DNA of 64,000 nucleotides from contig NZ_JAGFMD010000002.1 of the NCBI RefSeq assembly GCF_017592825.1, forward strand, positions 186,001 through 250,000, written 5' to 3'. Origin of the DNA: Roseivirga sp. E12 (lineage in GTDB: Bacteria; Bacteroidota; Bacteroidia; Cytophagales; Cyclobacteriaceae). Shown here piece by piece: positions 43,661-53,173 of the stretch. Each line of letters opens with the position of its first letter. The first letter of the stretch is position 1. The position numbers and the translations under genes are program-made. The notes beneath the pieces are model-generated. The model was not told the DNA's origin. It did no database searches and saw only the letters and a program-made list of their open reading frames with translations.

Positions 43661-44755
43661 CTAATATGCTCTACCCTTCCACTTGAACTTTCCAAAGTTA
43701 GCAGCAATGCCAAAATAAATGACATAAAAGGGATACAATAGATAGTTAACTAAAAAGGCAATCCCGTTCATTTTTTGTCCAAAGGATCGTCTGACCGACC
43801 AAAGGAAAATGAACTCGGTCAATAATTTAAACAATAGTAACGAAGTAATTAGTTTAAGATTGTCGACAGGTTCGATAAGTCGGAAGATAAGCCAAAGTTG
43901 TATCAGCTGCACAACAAAAACTACCAGGGCACTCAGGATTGTGCTAAGCCTAAATGCGACCTTCCATTTGCTAGCCCATCTCAGTCGTTGTTGTTTAAAA
44001 GTACTCCAATTGAAGGAGGCCGAAGTCTGCACCGCTGATCCTCTTGACTTTTGGAACCTTATGCCATTTGGAAACTCCTTTTTGACCTTATGCATTAACA
44101 GTTCATCGTCTCCTGATGGCGTTGAATCAATTCCGTTGAAACCGTTTACTTTATTGAACACCTCTTTTCTATAGGCGAGATTAGCACCATTCGCCATGAG
44201 TGGCATCTTCATTCTTAAGAAAACTCCGCCTGTTCCTATCAATGAGGAAAACTCGATGGATTGCATCTTTTGCCAAAAGCTATCTCCCGTTAAAGCTACT
44301 GGACCTACTAACATCTGAAGGTTATCGTCTTGAAATTGGCCCGACATTTCTCGAAGCCAATGTGGTTCTGCATAACAGTCGGCATCAGTAGTAATGATCA
44401 GGTCATGGGTAGCTAATTGAATTCCAGCGGTGATAGCTTCCTTCTTCCCGAAAGCTTTTTCCAAACTATGTACCTGATACTGAAAAGTAGCACTACTTAA
44501 TAGTTCACTAAGCAATTCCAAGCCATTGTCTTCAGAGTGATCGTTGACAAAAACAACCTCAAAAGCTCCATCGGCTTGATTGCTCAAGCTGTCAACAAGT
44601 TTTCGAAGGTTCTCCTCCTCATTCCTAAACGGAATAATCACTGAAATCGGAAGCCCTTCCCTGCGTAAACTATCAGTTCTCCAAGTGTTCCAAATAACTA
44701 TTAGAGCAAGAAGAAAAATCAGGTAGCCCGCATATATGCCAATGGCAAGGATCAT
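43661..44755 (-). CDS. Family 2 glycosyltransferase, membrane-bound
   Basis: First gene of the overlapping cluster, 364 residues. It has an N-terminal helix, a GT-A fold (ISVIIPFRNEEENLRKLV, ITTDADCYAEP as DxD, SGDDELLMHKV) and the QxxRW signature (KQQRLRWASKW), then several C-terminal membrane segments. It resembles the GT2 at 40474-41562 in layout (two paralogues in one operon). The product glycan is not known. It is divergent from ruvC, with 71 bp between them. Confidence 0.88.
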   Translation of the reverse strand: MILAIGIYAGYLIFLLALIVIWNTWRTDSLRREGLPISVIIPFRNEEENLRKLVDSLSNQADGAFEVVFVNDHSEDNGLELLSELLSSATFQYQVHSLEKAFGKKEAITAGIQLATHDLIITTDADCYAEPHWLREMSGQFQDDNLQMLVGPVALTGDSFWQKMQSIEFSSLIGTGGVFLRMKMPLMANGANLAYRKEVFNKVNGFNGIDSTPSGDDELLMHKVKKEFPNGIRFQKSRGSAVQTSASFNWSTFKQQRLRWASKWKVAFRLSTILSALVVFVVQLIQLWLIFRLIEPVDNLKLITSLLLFKLLTEFIFLWSVRRSFGQKMNGIAFLVNYLLYPFYVIYFGIAANFGKFKWKGRAY

Positions 44756-44826
44756 ACACGAATAAATACCATTAGCATCGAAAAATAAAATAGCCTGCCT
44801 ATTCGGATTGATTATATTGCAAACTG

Positions 44827-45378
44827 ATGGCAGTAGTACCAGAAAAAATAGTCTTAGGTATCGATCCCGGGACCAGCGTAATGGGATATGGGCTTTTAAA
44901 AGTCACTGGTAAAAAGCTATCCCTTCTGCAGTTTGGCGTGATTCATCTCAGCAAGTATTCTGGCCATGAACTTAAACTCAAGAAGATTTTCGAGCGGATC
45001 ACCTCTATCATCGAAGAGTTCCATCCTGACGAAGTAGCGCTGGAAGCACCCTTCTATGGCAAGAATATTCAATCCATGCTAAAGCTGGGTAGAGCTCAAG
45101 GCGTAGCAATGTCTGCTGCCCTGGCCAGAGACATTCCCATTACCGAGTATGCGCCTAAGAAAGTGAAGCAGTCCGTTACTGGAAATGGAAATGCCTCTAA
45201 AGAACAAGTCGCCTCTATGCTTCAAACCTTGCTCAGTATCAAAGAGCTACCCAAAATGCTTGATGCTACCGATGCATTGGCAGTGGCTGTTTGTCATCAC
45301 TTCCAAAACGGAAGCCTACAAAGTCGTGCTAAAAGCTGGAAGAATTTTGTAGCGGATAATCCGGGGAGGGTGAAGTAA
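44827..45378 (+). CDS. ruvC: Holliday junction resolvase RuvC
   Basis: Endonuclease that cuts Holliday junctions with RuvAB. The 183 residues show the acidic active-site residues: Asp13 in [14 protein letters not shown], Glu in [11 protein letters not shown], and the C-terminal [13 protein letters not shown] pair. The GRAQGVAM and [19 protein letters not shown] segments are also typical. Normal length. It is a single rightward gene between leftward operons. Confidence 0.96.
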   Translation: MAVVPEKIVLGIDPGTSVMGYGLLKVTGKKLSLLQFGVIHLSKYSGHELKLKKIFERITSIIEEFHPDEVALEAPFYGKNIQSMLKLGRAQGVAMSAALARDIPITEYAPKKVKQSVTGNGNASKEQVASMLQTLLSIKELPKMLDATDALAVAVCHHFQNGSLQSRAKSWKNFVADNPGRVK

Positions 45379-45384
45379 AAGCAT

Positions 45385-45750
45385 CTATTTAACACTAATC
45401 CGAATTACTCCATAATTTGCTTTCTCACCGAACCTAGCGACAGCTGCTTCAGACTTTAGCACCTCAATTTTTTCGACATCCTGCATGTTAAGATCAGACA
45501 AGACACCTTTAACAAAAGTCTCTTCCCCATTTCTAACTAACACAATGGAAGGATCATTTACTGTTCTTGGACGATTTTGACAATAGAGCATTAAAGATGG
45601 AGGAACAGAAGTAGTAGGAATACGTCTCCTAACTCCCTCAACTGGAGAATTATTTAGAACATCAGGTATCTCCTCCTCCTGAGCTTGACACCCCATGAAA
45701 ACAATGATTATCACTGAAAGCATTGAGATTAAAGAAAAGGGCATCCGCAT
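45385..45750 (-). CDS. Small lipoprotein with a TonB-plug-like C-terminus
   Basis: The 121-residue lipoprotein has the signal MRMPFSLISMLSVIIIVFMGC, with Cys at residue 21. The last 35 residues (NMQDVEKIEVLKSEAAVARFGEKANYGVIRISVK) closely follow the end of the plug domain of SusC-type TonB-dependent receptors (IESIEVLKDASAAAIYG...GVILITTK). The barrel is absent and the protein ends there, which makes it a free-standing plug-like module. It may be a remnant or a regulator of transport or signalling. It is convergent with ruvC, 6 bp apart. Confidence 0.7.
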   Translation of the reverse strand: MRMPFSLISMLSVIIIVFMGCQAQEEEIPDVLNNSPVEGVRRRIPTTSVPPSLMLYCQNRPRTVNDPSIVLVRNGEETFVKGVLSDLNMQDVEKIEVLKSEAAVARFGEKANYGVIRISVK

Positions 45751-45788
45751 ACTAAGAGAACAATCCTTCAGTCAAGATACCTTAGTAA

Positions 45789-46184
45789 TCAGCCTAACTG
45801 CTGATTGATTCTAGAAGCAATACCTGCTAAGACAGATGCTTCCAGCTTCAACTTCGGCCTACCGAAATCGATATCATGCATACCATGTAGGGGAATCAGG
45901 TGGATATGGGCATGAGGCACTTCAAGGCCTATTACGGCAACACCAACCCTTAGGCAAGGGATGGCCTTCTCAATGGCTTTGGCCACTTGATGTGTAAAGG
46001 ATTGTAATTTGAGGTAAGTATCTTCATCCAGATCGAAAAGCTTGTCCACTTCTTTTTTTGGAACTACCAAGGTGTGCCCTTCATTCAATGGATTGATATC
46101 TAGAAAGGCAATCGCATCTTCATTCTCAGCTACGATATAGCCTGGAATTTCACGATTGATGATCCGGGTGAAGATACTCGGCAT
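45789..46184 (-). CDS. HIT family hydrolase
   Basis: The 131-residue protein has the histidine-triad motif VPHAHIHLIPL near residue 98 and the N-terminal SIFTRIINREIPGYIVAENEDAIAFLDI. This places it in the Hint/PKCI branch, which hydrolyses nucleoside phosphoramidates and related nucleotides. It follows greA after one base and is co-transcribed with it. Confidence 0.93.
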   Translation of the reverse strand: MPSIFTRIINREIPGYIVAENEDAIAFLDINPLNEGHTLVVPKKEVDKLFDLDEDTYLKLQSFTHQVAKAIEKAIPCLRVGVAVIGLEVPHAHIHLIPLHGMHDIDFGRPKLKLEASVLAGIASRINQQLG

Positions 46185-46185
46185 T

Positions 46186-46662
46186 TTACTCTAAAGTGAT
46201 GTCAAGAATTTCGAACTCTATTTTTCCTGCAGGGGCAATCACCTCTGCAATTTCACCGATCTTCTTATTTAAAAGACCCTTTCCGATAGGCGATTCATAA
46301 GAGATCTTGCCGCTTTTAAGGTCGGCTTCCTTTTCTGACACCAAAGTGTATTTCACTTCCATGCCATTCTTTACATTCTTAATCTTCACTGTAGAAAGAA
46401 TAGACACCTTTGAAAGGTCCACATCTTCCTGTTTTTTTATTCTGGCATCACCGATGACAGTCTCTAGCTCGGAAATACGCATTTCCATTAAACCCTGAGC
46501 ATCTTTGGCAGCATCATACTCAGCATTTTCACTCAAGTCACCTTTGTCTCTTGCCTCAGCAATTTGCTTGGACATATCGGCTCTACCTTTCGTTTTTAAC
46601 TCCTGCAGTTCATCTTTCAATCGCTGCAATCCCTCTTCAGTGTAATAACTAACACCTGCCAT
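46186..46662 (-). CDS. greA: Transcription elongation factor GreA
   Basis: GreA stimulates transcript cleavage by backtracked RNA polymerase. The 158 residues have the N-terminal coiled coil with the acidic tip (GDLSENAEYDAAKDAQ) and the C-terminal FKBP-like domain (ISYESPIGKGLLNKKIGEIAEV). Full length, no anomaly. A terminator upstream separates it from the PGDH-like gene. Confidence 0.96.
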   Translation of the reverse strand: MAGVSYYTEEGLQRLKDELQELKTKGRADMSKQIAEARDKGDLSENAEYDAAKDAQGLMEMRISELETVIGDARIKKQEDVDLSKVSILSTVKIKNVKNGMEVKYTLVSEKEADLKSGKISYESPIGKGLLNKKIGEIAEVIAPAGKIEFEILDITLE

Positions 46663-46729
46663 ATCATTATATTTTGTGTACTCTTAAACAAAGAACGGCC
46701 TCAGATTGAAACCGTCTATAAACAAATAA

Positions 46730-46749
46730 AATCGCCTCTTCAGGCGATT
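46730..46749 (-). terminator. Terminator downstream of the PGDH-like gene
   Basis: AATCGCCT (46730-46737) and AGGCGATT (46742-46749) form an 8-bp stem, and the minus strand continues with TTTATTT. It sits between the PGDH-like gene and greA. Confidence 0.7.
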
Positions 46750-46787
46750 GAAATCAAAATTAGCTAAAAATTAGCAAATCTTAAAGC

Positions 46788-47738
46788 TTAAGCATTCCAA
46801 TCAATACGGTAATGTGTGGCGATCTTACCCACCAAAACCTCATTGATTCGTTTAAAAGAGGCGAAAGTCCACCCTCCCACATGAGGAGACAGTACCACAT
46901 TCTTTCGCGTAAAAAGATTCTCAAAAAGAACCTTCTGGTCCTTGCTTAACTGATCGAACTTTTCTTTCTCTAATACATCCAGCGCTGCCCCTAAGAGCTT
47001 ACCTGAATCCAAAAGCGCCAGTAAGTCCTTTGTGGGAACAATTTCGCCTCTGGCTGTATTTAGTAAATAGATATTCTTATGGAACTGTTCGAAGAAGTCA
47101 GCATTAATCCAGCCGCGCGTCTCTTCTGTTAAAGGAACATGTAAGCTCAAAATATCGGCTTTGGCAAACATCTTCTCTAGGCTTACCTCTTCTACATTCT
47201 TTGTCCCGAAACCTTTCCTATACTTATCATAGACCAACACGCGACAATCAAAGGCCCGCAGTCTTTGCACAAAAGCCTGCCCCATATGACCATAGCCGAT
47301 AATGCCGACCGTCTTGTCACTAAGTTCTACTCCCCGATTGCCCTCTCTATCCCAAATCCAATTTCTTACTTCACGATCGGCACGGTTAATATTGTTCAGC
47401 AAGTTCAGTAGCATAGCCACAGCATGCTCGGCCAAGGCGTCACGATTTCCTTCAGGAGCATTGAGTATCTCTATGTCACGATTTTCGACATATTCGACAT
47501 CAATTTTATCGAGTCCAGCACCTGCTCTTCCAATGAATTCTAACTTAACTGCCTTGTCTACCAGCTCTTGGTCTACTGTAGTTTTACTTCTGATAAGTAA
47601 ACCCTCAAAATCATGAATCTTATCCAGAATTTCGGACCTCGAAGCTTTAGGAAGATAGACAGGTTCTATCCCAATTTGCGATAGTAAATCCTGGATGCTT
47701 TCATGCATCTCATCAACAATAAGGCACTTCTTGGACAT
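46788..47738 (-). CDS. D-2-hydroxyacid dehydrogenase, phosphoglycerate dehydrogenase-like
   Basis: NAD-dependent enzyme of 316 residues: the cofactor motif is VGIIGYGHMGQAF, and the catalytic Arg (IGRAGAGLDKID), Glu (NTARGEIVPTKDL region) and His (SPHVGGWTFAS) sites are visible. It lacks the ACT regulatory domain of long SerA enzymes. It could make 3-phosphohydroxypyruvate for serine synthesis, or act on another hydroxyacid; no serB/serC is adjacent. It is 2 bp after mgtE in the same operon. Confidence 0.88.
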   Translation of the reverse strand: MSKKCLIVDEMHESIQDLLSQIGIEPVYLPKASRSEILDKIHDFEGLLIRSKTTVDQELVDKAVKLEFIGRAGAGLDKIDVEYVENRDIEILNAPEGNRDALAEHAVAMLLNLLNNINRADREVRNWIWDREGNRGVELSDKTVGIIGYGHMGQAFVQRLRAFDCRVLVYDKYRKGFGTKNVEEVSLEKMFAKADILSLHVPLTEETRGWINADFFEQFHKNIYLLNTARGEIVPTKDLLALLDSGKLLGAALDVLEKEKFDQLSKDQKVLFENLFTRKNVVLSPHVGGWTFASFKRINEVLVGKIATHYRIDWNA

Positions 47739-47740
47739 TT

Positions 47741-49105
47741 TTATGAGAGTAAAACGTTAGCGATGGCTAGGTAAACGATAATCCCGAGGATATCGTTCGT
47801 GGTCGTAATAAATGGACCAGAGGCGAGTGCGGGATTGATTCCGAACTTGTCTAATATTAAAGGTGTGGAAGTCCCGGTGAAGGAAGCCAGCATAATGACA
47901 CAGATCAATGAGATGGCTACAACTTTACCTAAATCAGCATCACCTTTCCATATGTAGACAATGCCAAAACTTATTGCGGCTAACACTACCCCAGTGAAAA
48001 TGGCCACCAAAAACATCTTACCAATTCTTTTACTGAAAGACTCTGTAAATGCCGATCTATTGGCCAGACTTTGTACCACCAAAGTAGATGACTGAATACC
48101 TACGTTACCCCCTGTTGCCATAACAAGTGGAATAAAGAATGCCAATGCAGCGTTGCTTTCTAAATCTCCTTCGAAAAAGCCGATCGCCCAGGCACCCAAG
48201 GTACCTCCTACTAAACCAATCATTAGCCAGGGAAGTCGTGCTTTGGAAATTGCCCAAATGCTATCGTCCTCCTCCACATCGGCAGATATACCGGACATCA
48301 ACTGCATATCTTCCTCTGCTTGCTCAGTGATGACATCTACAATATCATCGATCGTAATTCTACCCACCAATTTCCCCTGAAGGTTGATGACTGGCACGGC
48401 ATCCAAGTCATACCTCTGCATGATATCCGCCACTTCCTCCTCATCCATGTAGGTCTCAACCGCTTTGATATCTTCATCATAGATATCTTTGATATGGGTC
48501 GTGTCATTGGTAAGTATGATACGCTTAACAGAAACCTTACCTAAAAGCTTCTGTCTATCATCAACTACATAGATGGAATAAATCTTGTCGACATTTTCTG
48601 CTTGCCTACGAATTTCTTCAATGGTCTGAAGGATTGTCCAGTTCACATTGGCGACAATCATTTCCTTCGCCATCAGTCCACCAGCGCAATCCTCGTCATA
48701 GCGCATCAGCTCCTGGATATGCGCTGCACTTTCTGGATCCTTGATGGCTGCAATTACTTCTTCTCTAACTCTGACGGGTAAGTCGTTTATGACATCCACC
48801 GCATCATCAGAGTCCATTTCTTCTATGTATTCGGCAATCTCTTCAGGATTCAATTCCTTCAAGAAATCCTGACGCGTATCTTCTTCGAGCTCCTCAATGA
48901 CCTCAGCACCCACCTCATTTTGAAGTAAATCGAGGACAAATTTGGTGTTCTCAGGAGTAGCCTCCTCCAGTAATTGAGAGATGTCTGCCGGATCGACTCC
49001 TTCCATCGTCTCAAGGATAAAAGCATTATCTGCCCGCTCGATTGCCTGAACGACCAGATCAAGATATTCCTTGGAAAGCTCAAATTTTACGCCCGCTTCT
49101 GACAC
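47741..49105 (-). CDS. mgtE: Magnesium transporter MgtE
   Basis: Mg2+ channel of 454 residues. An acidic superhelical N-domain (about 10-135) and two CBS domains (about 140-265, with MAKEMIVANV and DLDAVPVINLQGKLVGRITIDDI) form the Mg sensor. The C-terminal transmembrane domain (about 290-454) has the conserved PLVMATGGNVGIQSSTLVVQSLA and ALASGPFITTTNDILGI. Its first 19 bp overlap the rsmA gene. Confidence 0.95.
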   Translation of the reverse strand: MSEAGVKFELSKEYLDLVVQAIERADNAFILETMEGVDPADISQLLEEATPENTKFVLDLLQNEVGAEVIEELEEDTRQDFLKELNPEEIAEYIEEMDSDDAVDVINDLPVRVREEVIAAIKDPESAAHIQELMRYDEDCAGGLMAKEMIVANVNWTILQTIEEIRRQAENVDKIYSIYVVDDRQKLLGKVSVKRIILTNDTTHIKDIYDEDIKAVETYMDEEEVADIMQRYDLDAVPVINLQGKLVGRITIDDIVDVITEQAEEDMQLMSGISADVEEDDSIWAISKARLPWLMIGLVGGTLGAWAIGFFEGDLESNAALAFFIPLVMATGGNVGIQSSTLVVQSLANRSAFTESFSKRIGKMFLVAIFTGVVLAAISFGIVYIWKGDADLGKVVAISLICVIMLASFTGTSTPLILDKFGINPALASGPFITTTNDILGIIVYLAIANVLLS

Positions 49106-49872
49106 GATGAAATTAGATTTGTTAGGGTTACAAAATCTTCAACTGAAAGGGTCTCAGCACGCAAATTTAACATTGGGTGATCGACCAATTCGGAGGGCAA
49201 ATTTATAGGTTTTAATGCATTGCGCAATGTTTTCCGCCTCATTTGAAAGCCGGCTTTAACTACTGCCTTAAAAAGGCTTTCATCACAACCTAACTTATTG
49301 ATATTGTTACGCTTAAGGCGAATCACTCCAGAATCAACTTTTGGCGGTGGATTGAAAACTGTTGGTTTTACTGTAAACAAGTACTCTATATCATAATAGG
49401 CCTGTAGCAATACACTCAGTATACCATAAGTCTTATTACCAGGGGGCGATGCCAGACGTTCAGCGACCTCTTTCTGAATCATACAAACCACCTCGGGAAT
49501 ATCATTCTTGAAATCTAGTACCCGAAAAAATATTTGGGAAGAGATATTGTATGGAAAATTGCCTACTATCGCCACAGGCGTATTTGTAGCCTTCATAAAG
49601 TCGACTTTTAGAAAATTACCCTCAATAATTCTATCGCTCAAGGAAGAAAAGTTATCCTTTAAATAGGAAACCGACTCTCTATCCACTTCAATCACCCAAG
49701 TTTCGATTGGTTGTTCTAATAAGAATTGCGTCAGCACACCTGTCCCTGGACCAATCTCCAAAACTCGGTTATAGTCGCCATGGCCGCTAAGCGCTTTGGC
49801 TATATTCTCGGCTATGCTTAAGTCCTTTAGAAAATGTTGACCGAGGTGTTTTTTAGGGCGTACTGAAGACAT
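49087..49872 (-). CDS. rsmA: 16S rRNA dimethyladenosine transferase RsmA (KsgA)
   Basis: Dimethylates the two adjacent adenines near the 3' end of 16S rRNA. The 261 residues have the N-terminal LGQHFLKD, the SAM-binding LEIGPGTGVLTQFLL, NFPYNISSQIF (the NxPY catalytic motif) and the C-terminal FQMRRKTLRNAL. Full length. It is the first gene of a leftward operon rsmA-mgtE-PGDH-like and is divergent from pdxA by 88 bp. Confidence 0.96.
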   Translation of the reverse strand: MSSVRPKKHLGQHFLKDLSIAENIAKALSGHGDYNRVLEIGPGTGVLTQFLLEQPIETWVIEVDRESVSYLKDNFSSLSDRIIEGNFLKVDFMKATNTPVAIVGNFPYNISSQIFFRVLDFKNDIPEVVCMIQKEVAERLASPPGNKTYGILSVLLQAYYDIEYLFTVKPTVFNPPPKVDSGVIRLKRNNINKLGCDESLFKAVVKAGFQMRRKTLRNALKPINLPSELVDHPMLNLRAETLSVEDFVTLTNLISSCQKRA

Positions 49873-49960
49873 CGTGACAACTTAGGCAAAAAACATTAAT
49901 TTGCGCAAAAATCTCGATTTAAGGCTTGGTAGGAAAATGGATTACTGATTTAGAAGAGAC

Positions 49961-50995
49961 ATGAACGAGGCAGCAAACCACAATCGAATTAAACCAATTA
50001 TTGGCATTACCATAGGCGACATCAACGGAATTGGGCCTGAGGTAATTATCAAGGCAGTACAAAACAATCTCCTTCTAAACCATGTAGATATAGTTGTTTA
50101 CGGTCATGGCAAAGTCTTTTCGCTTTACAAGACCATTCTGAACATAGAGAAATTCTCATTCCATCAAGCTCGATCTATAAAAGAGTATCGTCAGAACAAG
50201 TTGAATGTCATCAACTGCTGGACTGAGGATTTCGAGCTGAAGGTCGGAACTGAGACTCCAGAAGCCGGAAGGTTTGCCCTCGCTGCTCTCAAACAAGCCA
50301 CTGAGGACCTGAAAAACGGCAGTATTCAGGGAGTTGTTACAGCACCAATAAGCAAGAACAATATTCAATCTGATGATTTTAAATTCCCTGGACATACGGA
50401 ATACTTCACTTCCAACTTCGAAGCGAAAGACAGCCTTATGTTCTTGTGCAACGAGAGTCTAAGGATCGGTGTGGCTACAGGGCACATTGCCCTCTCGGAA
50501 ATCAGTCAAAAACTGACGAAGAAAGTGCTACAAGAAAAGTTAAATCTAATGTTGACCTCGCTCAAGAAGGACTTTGGTAAAGCCAAGCCAAGAGTGGCAC
50601 TACTTGGACTTAATCCCCATGCCGGTGAAGAAGGCCTATTAGGTAGTGAGGAAAAAGAATTAATTGCTCCGTTGGTTTCCGAATTTAAAGAAAAGGGAAA
50701 GCTAGTTTTTGGCCCCTATCCTGCCGATGGCTTTTTTGGTAATGCCAGTTACTCTAACTTTGATGGTGTACTAGCCATGTATCACGATCAAGGCCTGATC
50801 CCTTTCAAAACTATTGCTTTTGAAGATGGAGTGAACTTTACCGCTGGTTTATCCATTGTAAGAACATCTCCGGACCATGGAACGGCCTTTAATATTGCGG
50901 GAAAGAATATGGCCAATGAACAGAGTATGCGGAGTGCTATTTATATGGCCGTTGACATTATCCGTAATAGAAACAGCGCTGAGTCTGAACAATAG
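49961..50995 (+). CDS. pdxA: 4-hydroxythreonine-4-phosphate dehydrogenase PdxA
   Basis: Step of the DXP-dependent vitamin B6 pathway. The 344 residues contain IGITIGDINGIGPEVI, the metal and substrate motifs PGHTEYF, LNPHAGEEGLLG and YHDQGLIPFK, and the RTSPDHGTAFNIAGK signature. Length is normal. It is followed after 75 bp by a small secreted protein in the same direction. Confidence 0.96.
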   Translation: MNEAANHNRIKPIIGITIGDINGIGPEVIIKAVQNNLLLNHVDIVVYGHGKVFSLYKTILNIEKFSFHQARSIKEYRQNKLNVINCWTEDFELKVGTETPEAGRFALAALKQATEDLKNGSIQGVVTAPISKNNIQSDDFKFPGHTEYFTSNFEAKDSLMFLCNESLRIGVATGHIALSEISQKLTKKVLQEKLNLMLTSLKKDFGKAKPRVALLGLNPHAGEEGLLGSEEKELIAPLVSEFKEKGKLVFGPYPADGFFGNASYSNFDGVLAMYHDQGLIPFKTIAFEDGVNFTAGLSIVRTSPDHGTAFNIAGKNMANEQSMRSAIYMAVDIIRNRNSAESEQ

Positions 50996-51070
50996 GTAGT
51001 TTGTCAGAATAAAAGACGAATTGATCGATTTATAAAACTGAATGATTATCCAAACGTATTCTTTGTTATC

Positions 51071-51370
51071 TTGAAACTGGTGAACAGGACTATAGCTTTT
51101 TTACTTTTTTGCACTTTTTCGGTAATCGTTACTGCAGAATCCTTCACTCAGGTTTTTGATAATTTCGATTGCATGGAACTCTATGAATCCGATTCGGAGG
51201 AGTCCGAAAAAGACCTAGAGGATTTAAAAGAAGGTTTTTTGGTCACCAACAACAAGGGAGGCTCAACGTCAATTTCATTCGATTCAGAGACCCATGAAAT
51301 GGATCTATTTCTGACTAGAAAGAATAGTCATGGAGAAATAAATACTCCTCCTCCAGAACTAAGGTTCTAA
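51071..51370 (+). CDS. Small secreted acidic protein, unknown function
   Basis: The 99 residues start with TTG at 51071 (GTG at 51080 is an alternative). They have a signal peptide (residues 1-23, ending VTA-ES) and an acidic segment (ELYESDSEESEKDLEDLKEG). The last half is polar with no known domain. It sits between pdxA and the SulP transporter. No homologue family comes to mind. Confidence 0.5.
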   Translation: MKLVNRTIAFLLFCTFSVIVTAESFTQVFDNFDCMELYESDSEESEKDLEDLKEGFLVTNNKGGSTSISFDSETHEMDLFLTRKNSHGEINTPPPELRF

Positions 51371-51429
51371 CAATCCAGTTTACTTTTCAAATCAAATTTA
51401 CTTAACAATTAGCCATTGCACGAGTTGTA

Positions 51430-53082
51430 ATGGACACTAAGACCTTACTAATGAATAATAGTTTTTTTTCAAACCTAAAATCTGATGCCCCTGCGGGTCT
51501 CGTTGTATTTCTCGTAGCAGTCCCCCTCTGTTTGGGTATTGCCTTGGCGTCTGGTGCGCCACTCTTCTCCGGTATTATTGCCGGCATGGTGGGTGGCATT
51601 GTAGTCACTATGTTCAGCGGTTCGCAACTTGGAGTGAGCGGACCGGCAGCTGGGCTTGCCGCCATAGTTTTGGCCGGTATTCAAGAACTGGGTGCCTTTG
51701 AAATCTTTTTGGTTGCTGTAGTGATAGCTGGTATAATTCAATTCGTTTTGGGCGTAGCCAGAGCGGGTATTATTGGCTACTACTTTCCAAGTGCGGTCAT
51801 CAAAGGAATGCTGGCAGGAATTGGGCTTATCATTTTCCTAAAGCAGATCCCACATGCTTTTGGCTATGACGCAGACCCTGAAGGGGATTTAGGTTTTATT
51901 CAAGCCGATGGAGAAAATACATTCTCGGAACTGATCAATATGATCAACTTTATCTCCCCAGGAGCTATCACCATTGCGCTTATTTCGCTTGCAATTCTCA
52001 TTCTTTGGGAACAGCAGTTTATCAAACGAATTAAAATAACGCAGGTCATTCAAGGGCCTTTAGTTGTGGTAATTGTTGGGATTATATTGGCCATCTCATT
52101 TTCTGGAACCTCAATGGCAATTAGCCAGGACCATATGGTTAGCATTCCTGTTGCAAGTGATTTCAACGGCTTTATCGATCAATTCACACTGCCGGATTTT
52201 AGTGCCTTCGGAATGATTGAAGTATGGGTTTTGGGTATTACCATTGCTATAGTTGCGAGTTTAGAAACACTTTTGTGTGTTGAAGCAACTGATAAATTAG
52301 ATCCACAGAAACGTGTTACTCCTACGAGTAGAGAGCTCCGGGCTCAAGGGATCGGTAATTTTGTTTCAGGAATGATAGGTGGCCTGCCGGTGACTCAGGT
52401 AATTGTACGTAGCTCAGCTAATATTCAGTCTGGAGGTAAAACGAGGGCATCAGCATTGATTCATGGATTTCTAATTCTAATCTCTGCAATGATTATTCCC
52501 AATGTTCTCAATATGATTCCCCTGTCGAGTTTAGCCGCTATTCTCCTAGTTGTGGGGTACAAATTAGCTAAGCCTTCTCTTTTCAAGCAGATGTTCAAGT
52601 CTGGTTACCAGCAGTTCATTCCTTTCGTGGTTACTGTGCTAGCCATTGTACTCACCGATTTACTAAAGGGTATTGGAATAGGTATGGCAGTAGCTATTTT
52701 CTACATTCTCTTAAATAATCTTAAAAACCCTTTTGTATTAAAGGAAACGCATGACAAGGCGCATAAGCATTACCGTATTGTCTTGGCAGAAATGGTGACC
52801 TTCCTCAACAAAGCGCAGATCTTGAGAGTGTTAAATAGGGTGCCAAATGATGCCGAACTTCTCATTGATGCGTCAAGAACACGTCACATTCAACATGATG
52901 TATTAGAGATATTGAGCGACTTTAAAGAGAGTGCTAAATACAAAAATATTGACTTGAAAATGTGCTGTACAGAGCAACTTGACCTTAATGGTTACGAGCA
53001 GTCACTTGGGGAACTAATGGTAGACGCTAAGGCCGCTAAGAATATGATAAAAGAGAAAGAGTTAGAGCGACCGGAAGCTTAA
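51430..53082 (+). CDS. SulP family anion transporter
   Basis: The 550-residue transporter has about 12 transmembrane segments from residue 15 to 440: DAPAGLVVFLVAVPLCLGIALASG, VSGPAAGLAAIVLAGI and NFVSGMIGGLPVTQVIVRSSANI. A C-terminal STAS-like domain (about 450-540) follows. Substrates in this family include sulfate, bicarbonate and other anions. No carbonic anhydrase or sulfate-assimilation gene is adjacent, so the substrate remains open. The ATG at 51451 (MNNSFF) is an alternative start. Confidence 0.9.
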   Translation: MDTKTLLMNNSFFSNLKSDAPAGLVVFLVAVPLCLGIALASGAPLFSGIIAGMVGGIVVTMFSGSQLGVSGPAAGLAAIVLAGIQELGAFEIFLVAVVIAGIIQFVLGVARAGIIGYYFPSAVIKGMLAGIGLIIFLKQIPHAFGYDADPEGDLGFIQADGENTFSELINMINFISPGAITIALISLAILILWEQQFIKRIKITQVIQGPLVVVIVGIILAISFSGTSMAISQDHMVSIPVASDFNGFIDQFTLPDFSAFGMIEVWVLGITIAIVASLETLLCVEATDKLDPQKRVTPTSRELRAQGIGNFVSGMIGGLPVTQVIVRSSANIQSGGKTRASALIHGFLILISAMIIPNVLNMIPLSSLAAILLVVGYKLAKPSLFKQMFKSGYQQFIPFVVTVLAIVLTDLLKGIGIGMAVAIFYILLNNLKNPFVLKETHDKAHKHYRIVLAEMVTFLNKAQILRVLNRVPNDAELLIDASRTRHIQHDVLEILSDFKESAKYKNIDLKMCCTEQLDLNGYEQSLGELMVDAKAAKNMIKEKELERPEA

Positions 53083-53173
53083 TGATTGTCAGCGAAAAAC
53101 AGGTCTGCTAAAAGGCTCTTTTCGAGATACTTTTTTTATGCTAAACATATTTCATCATTAATCAATAATTGCA

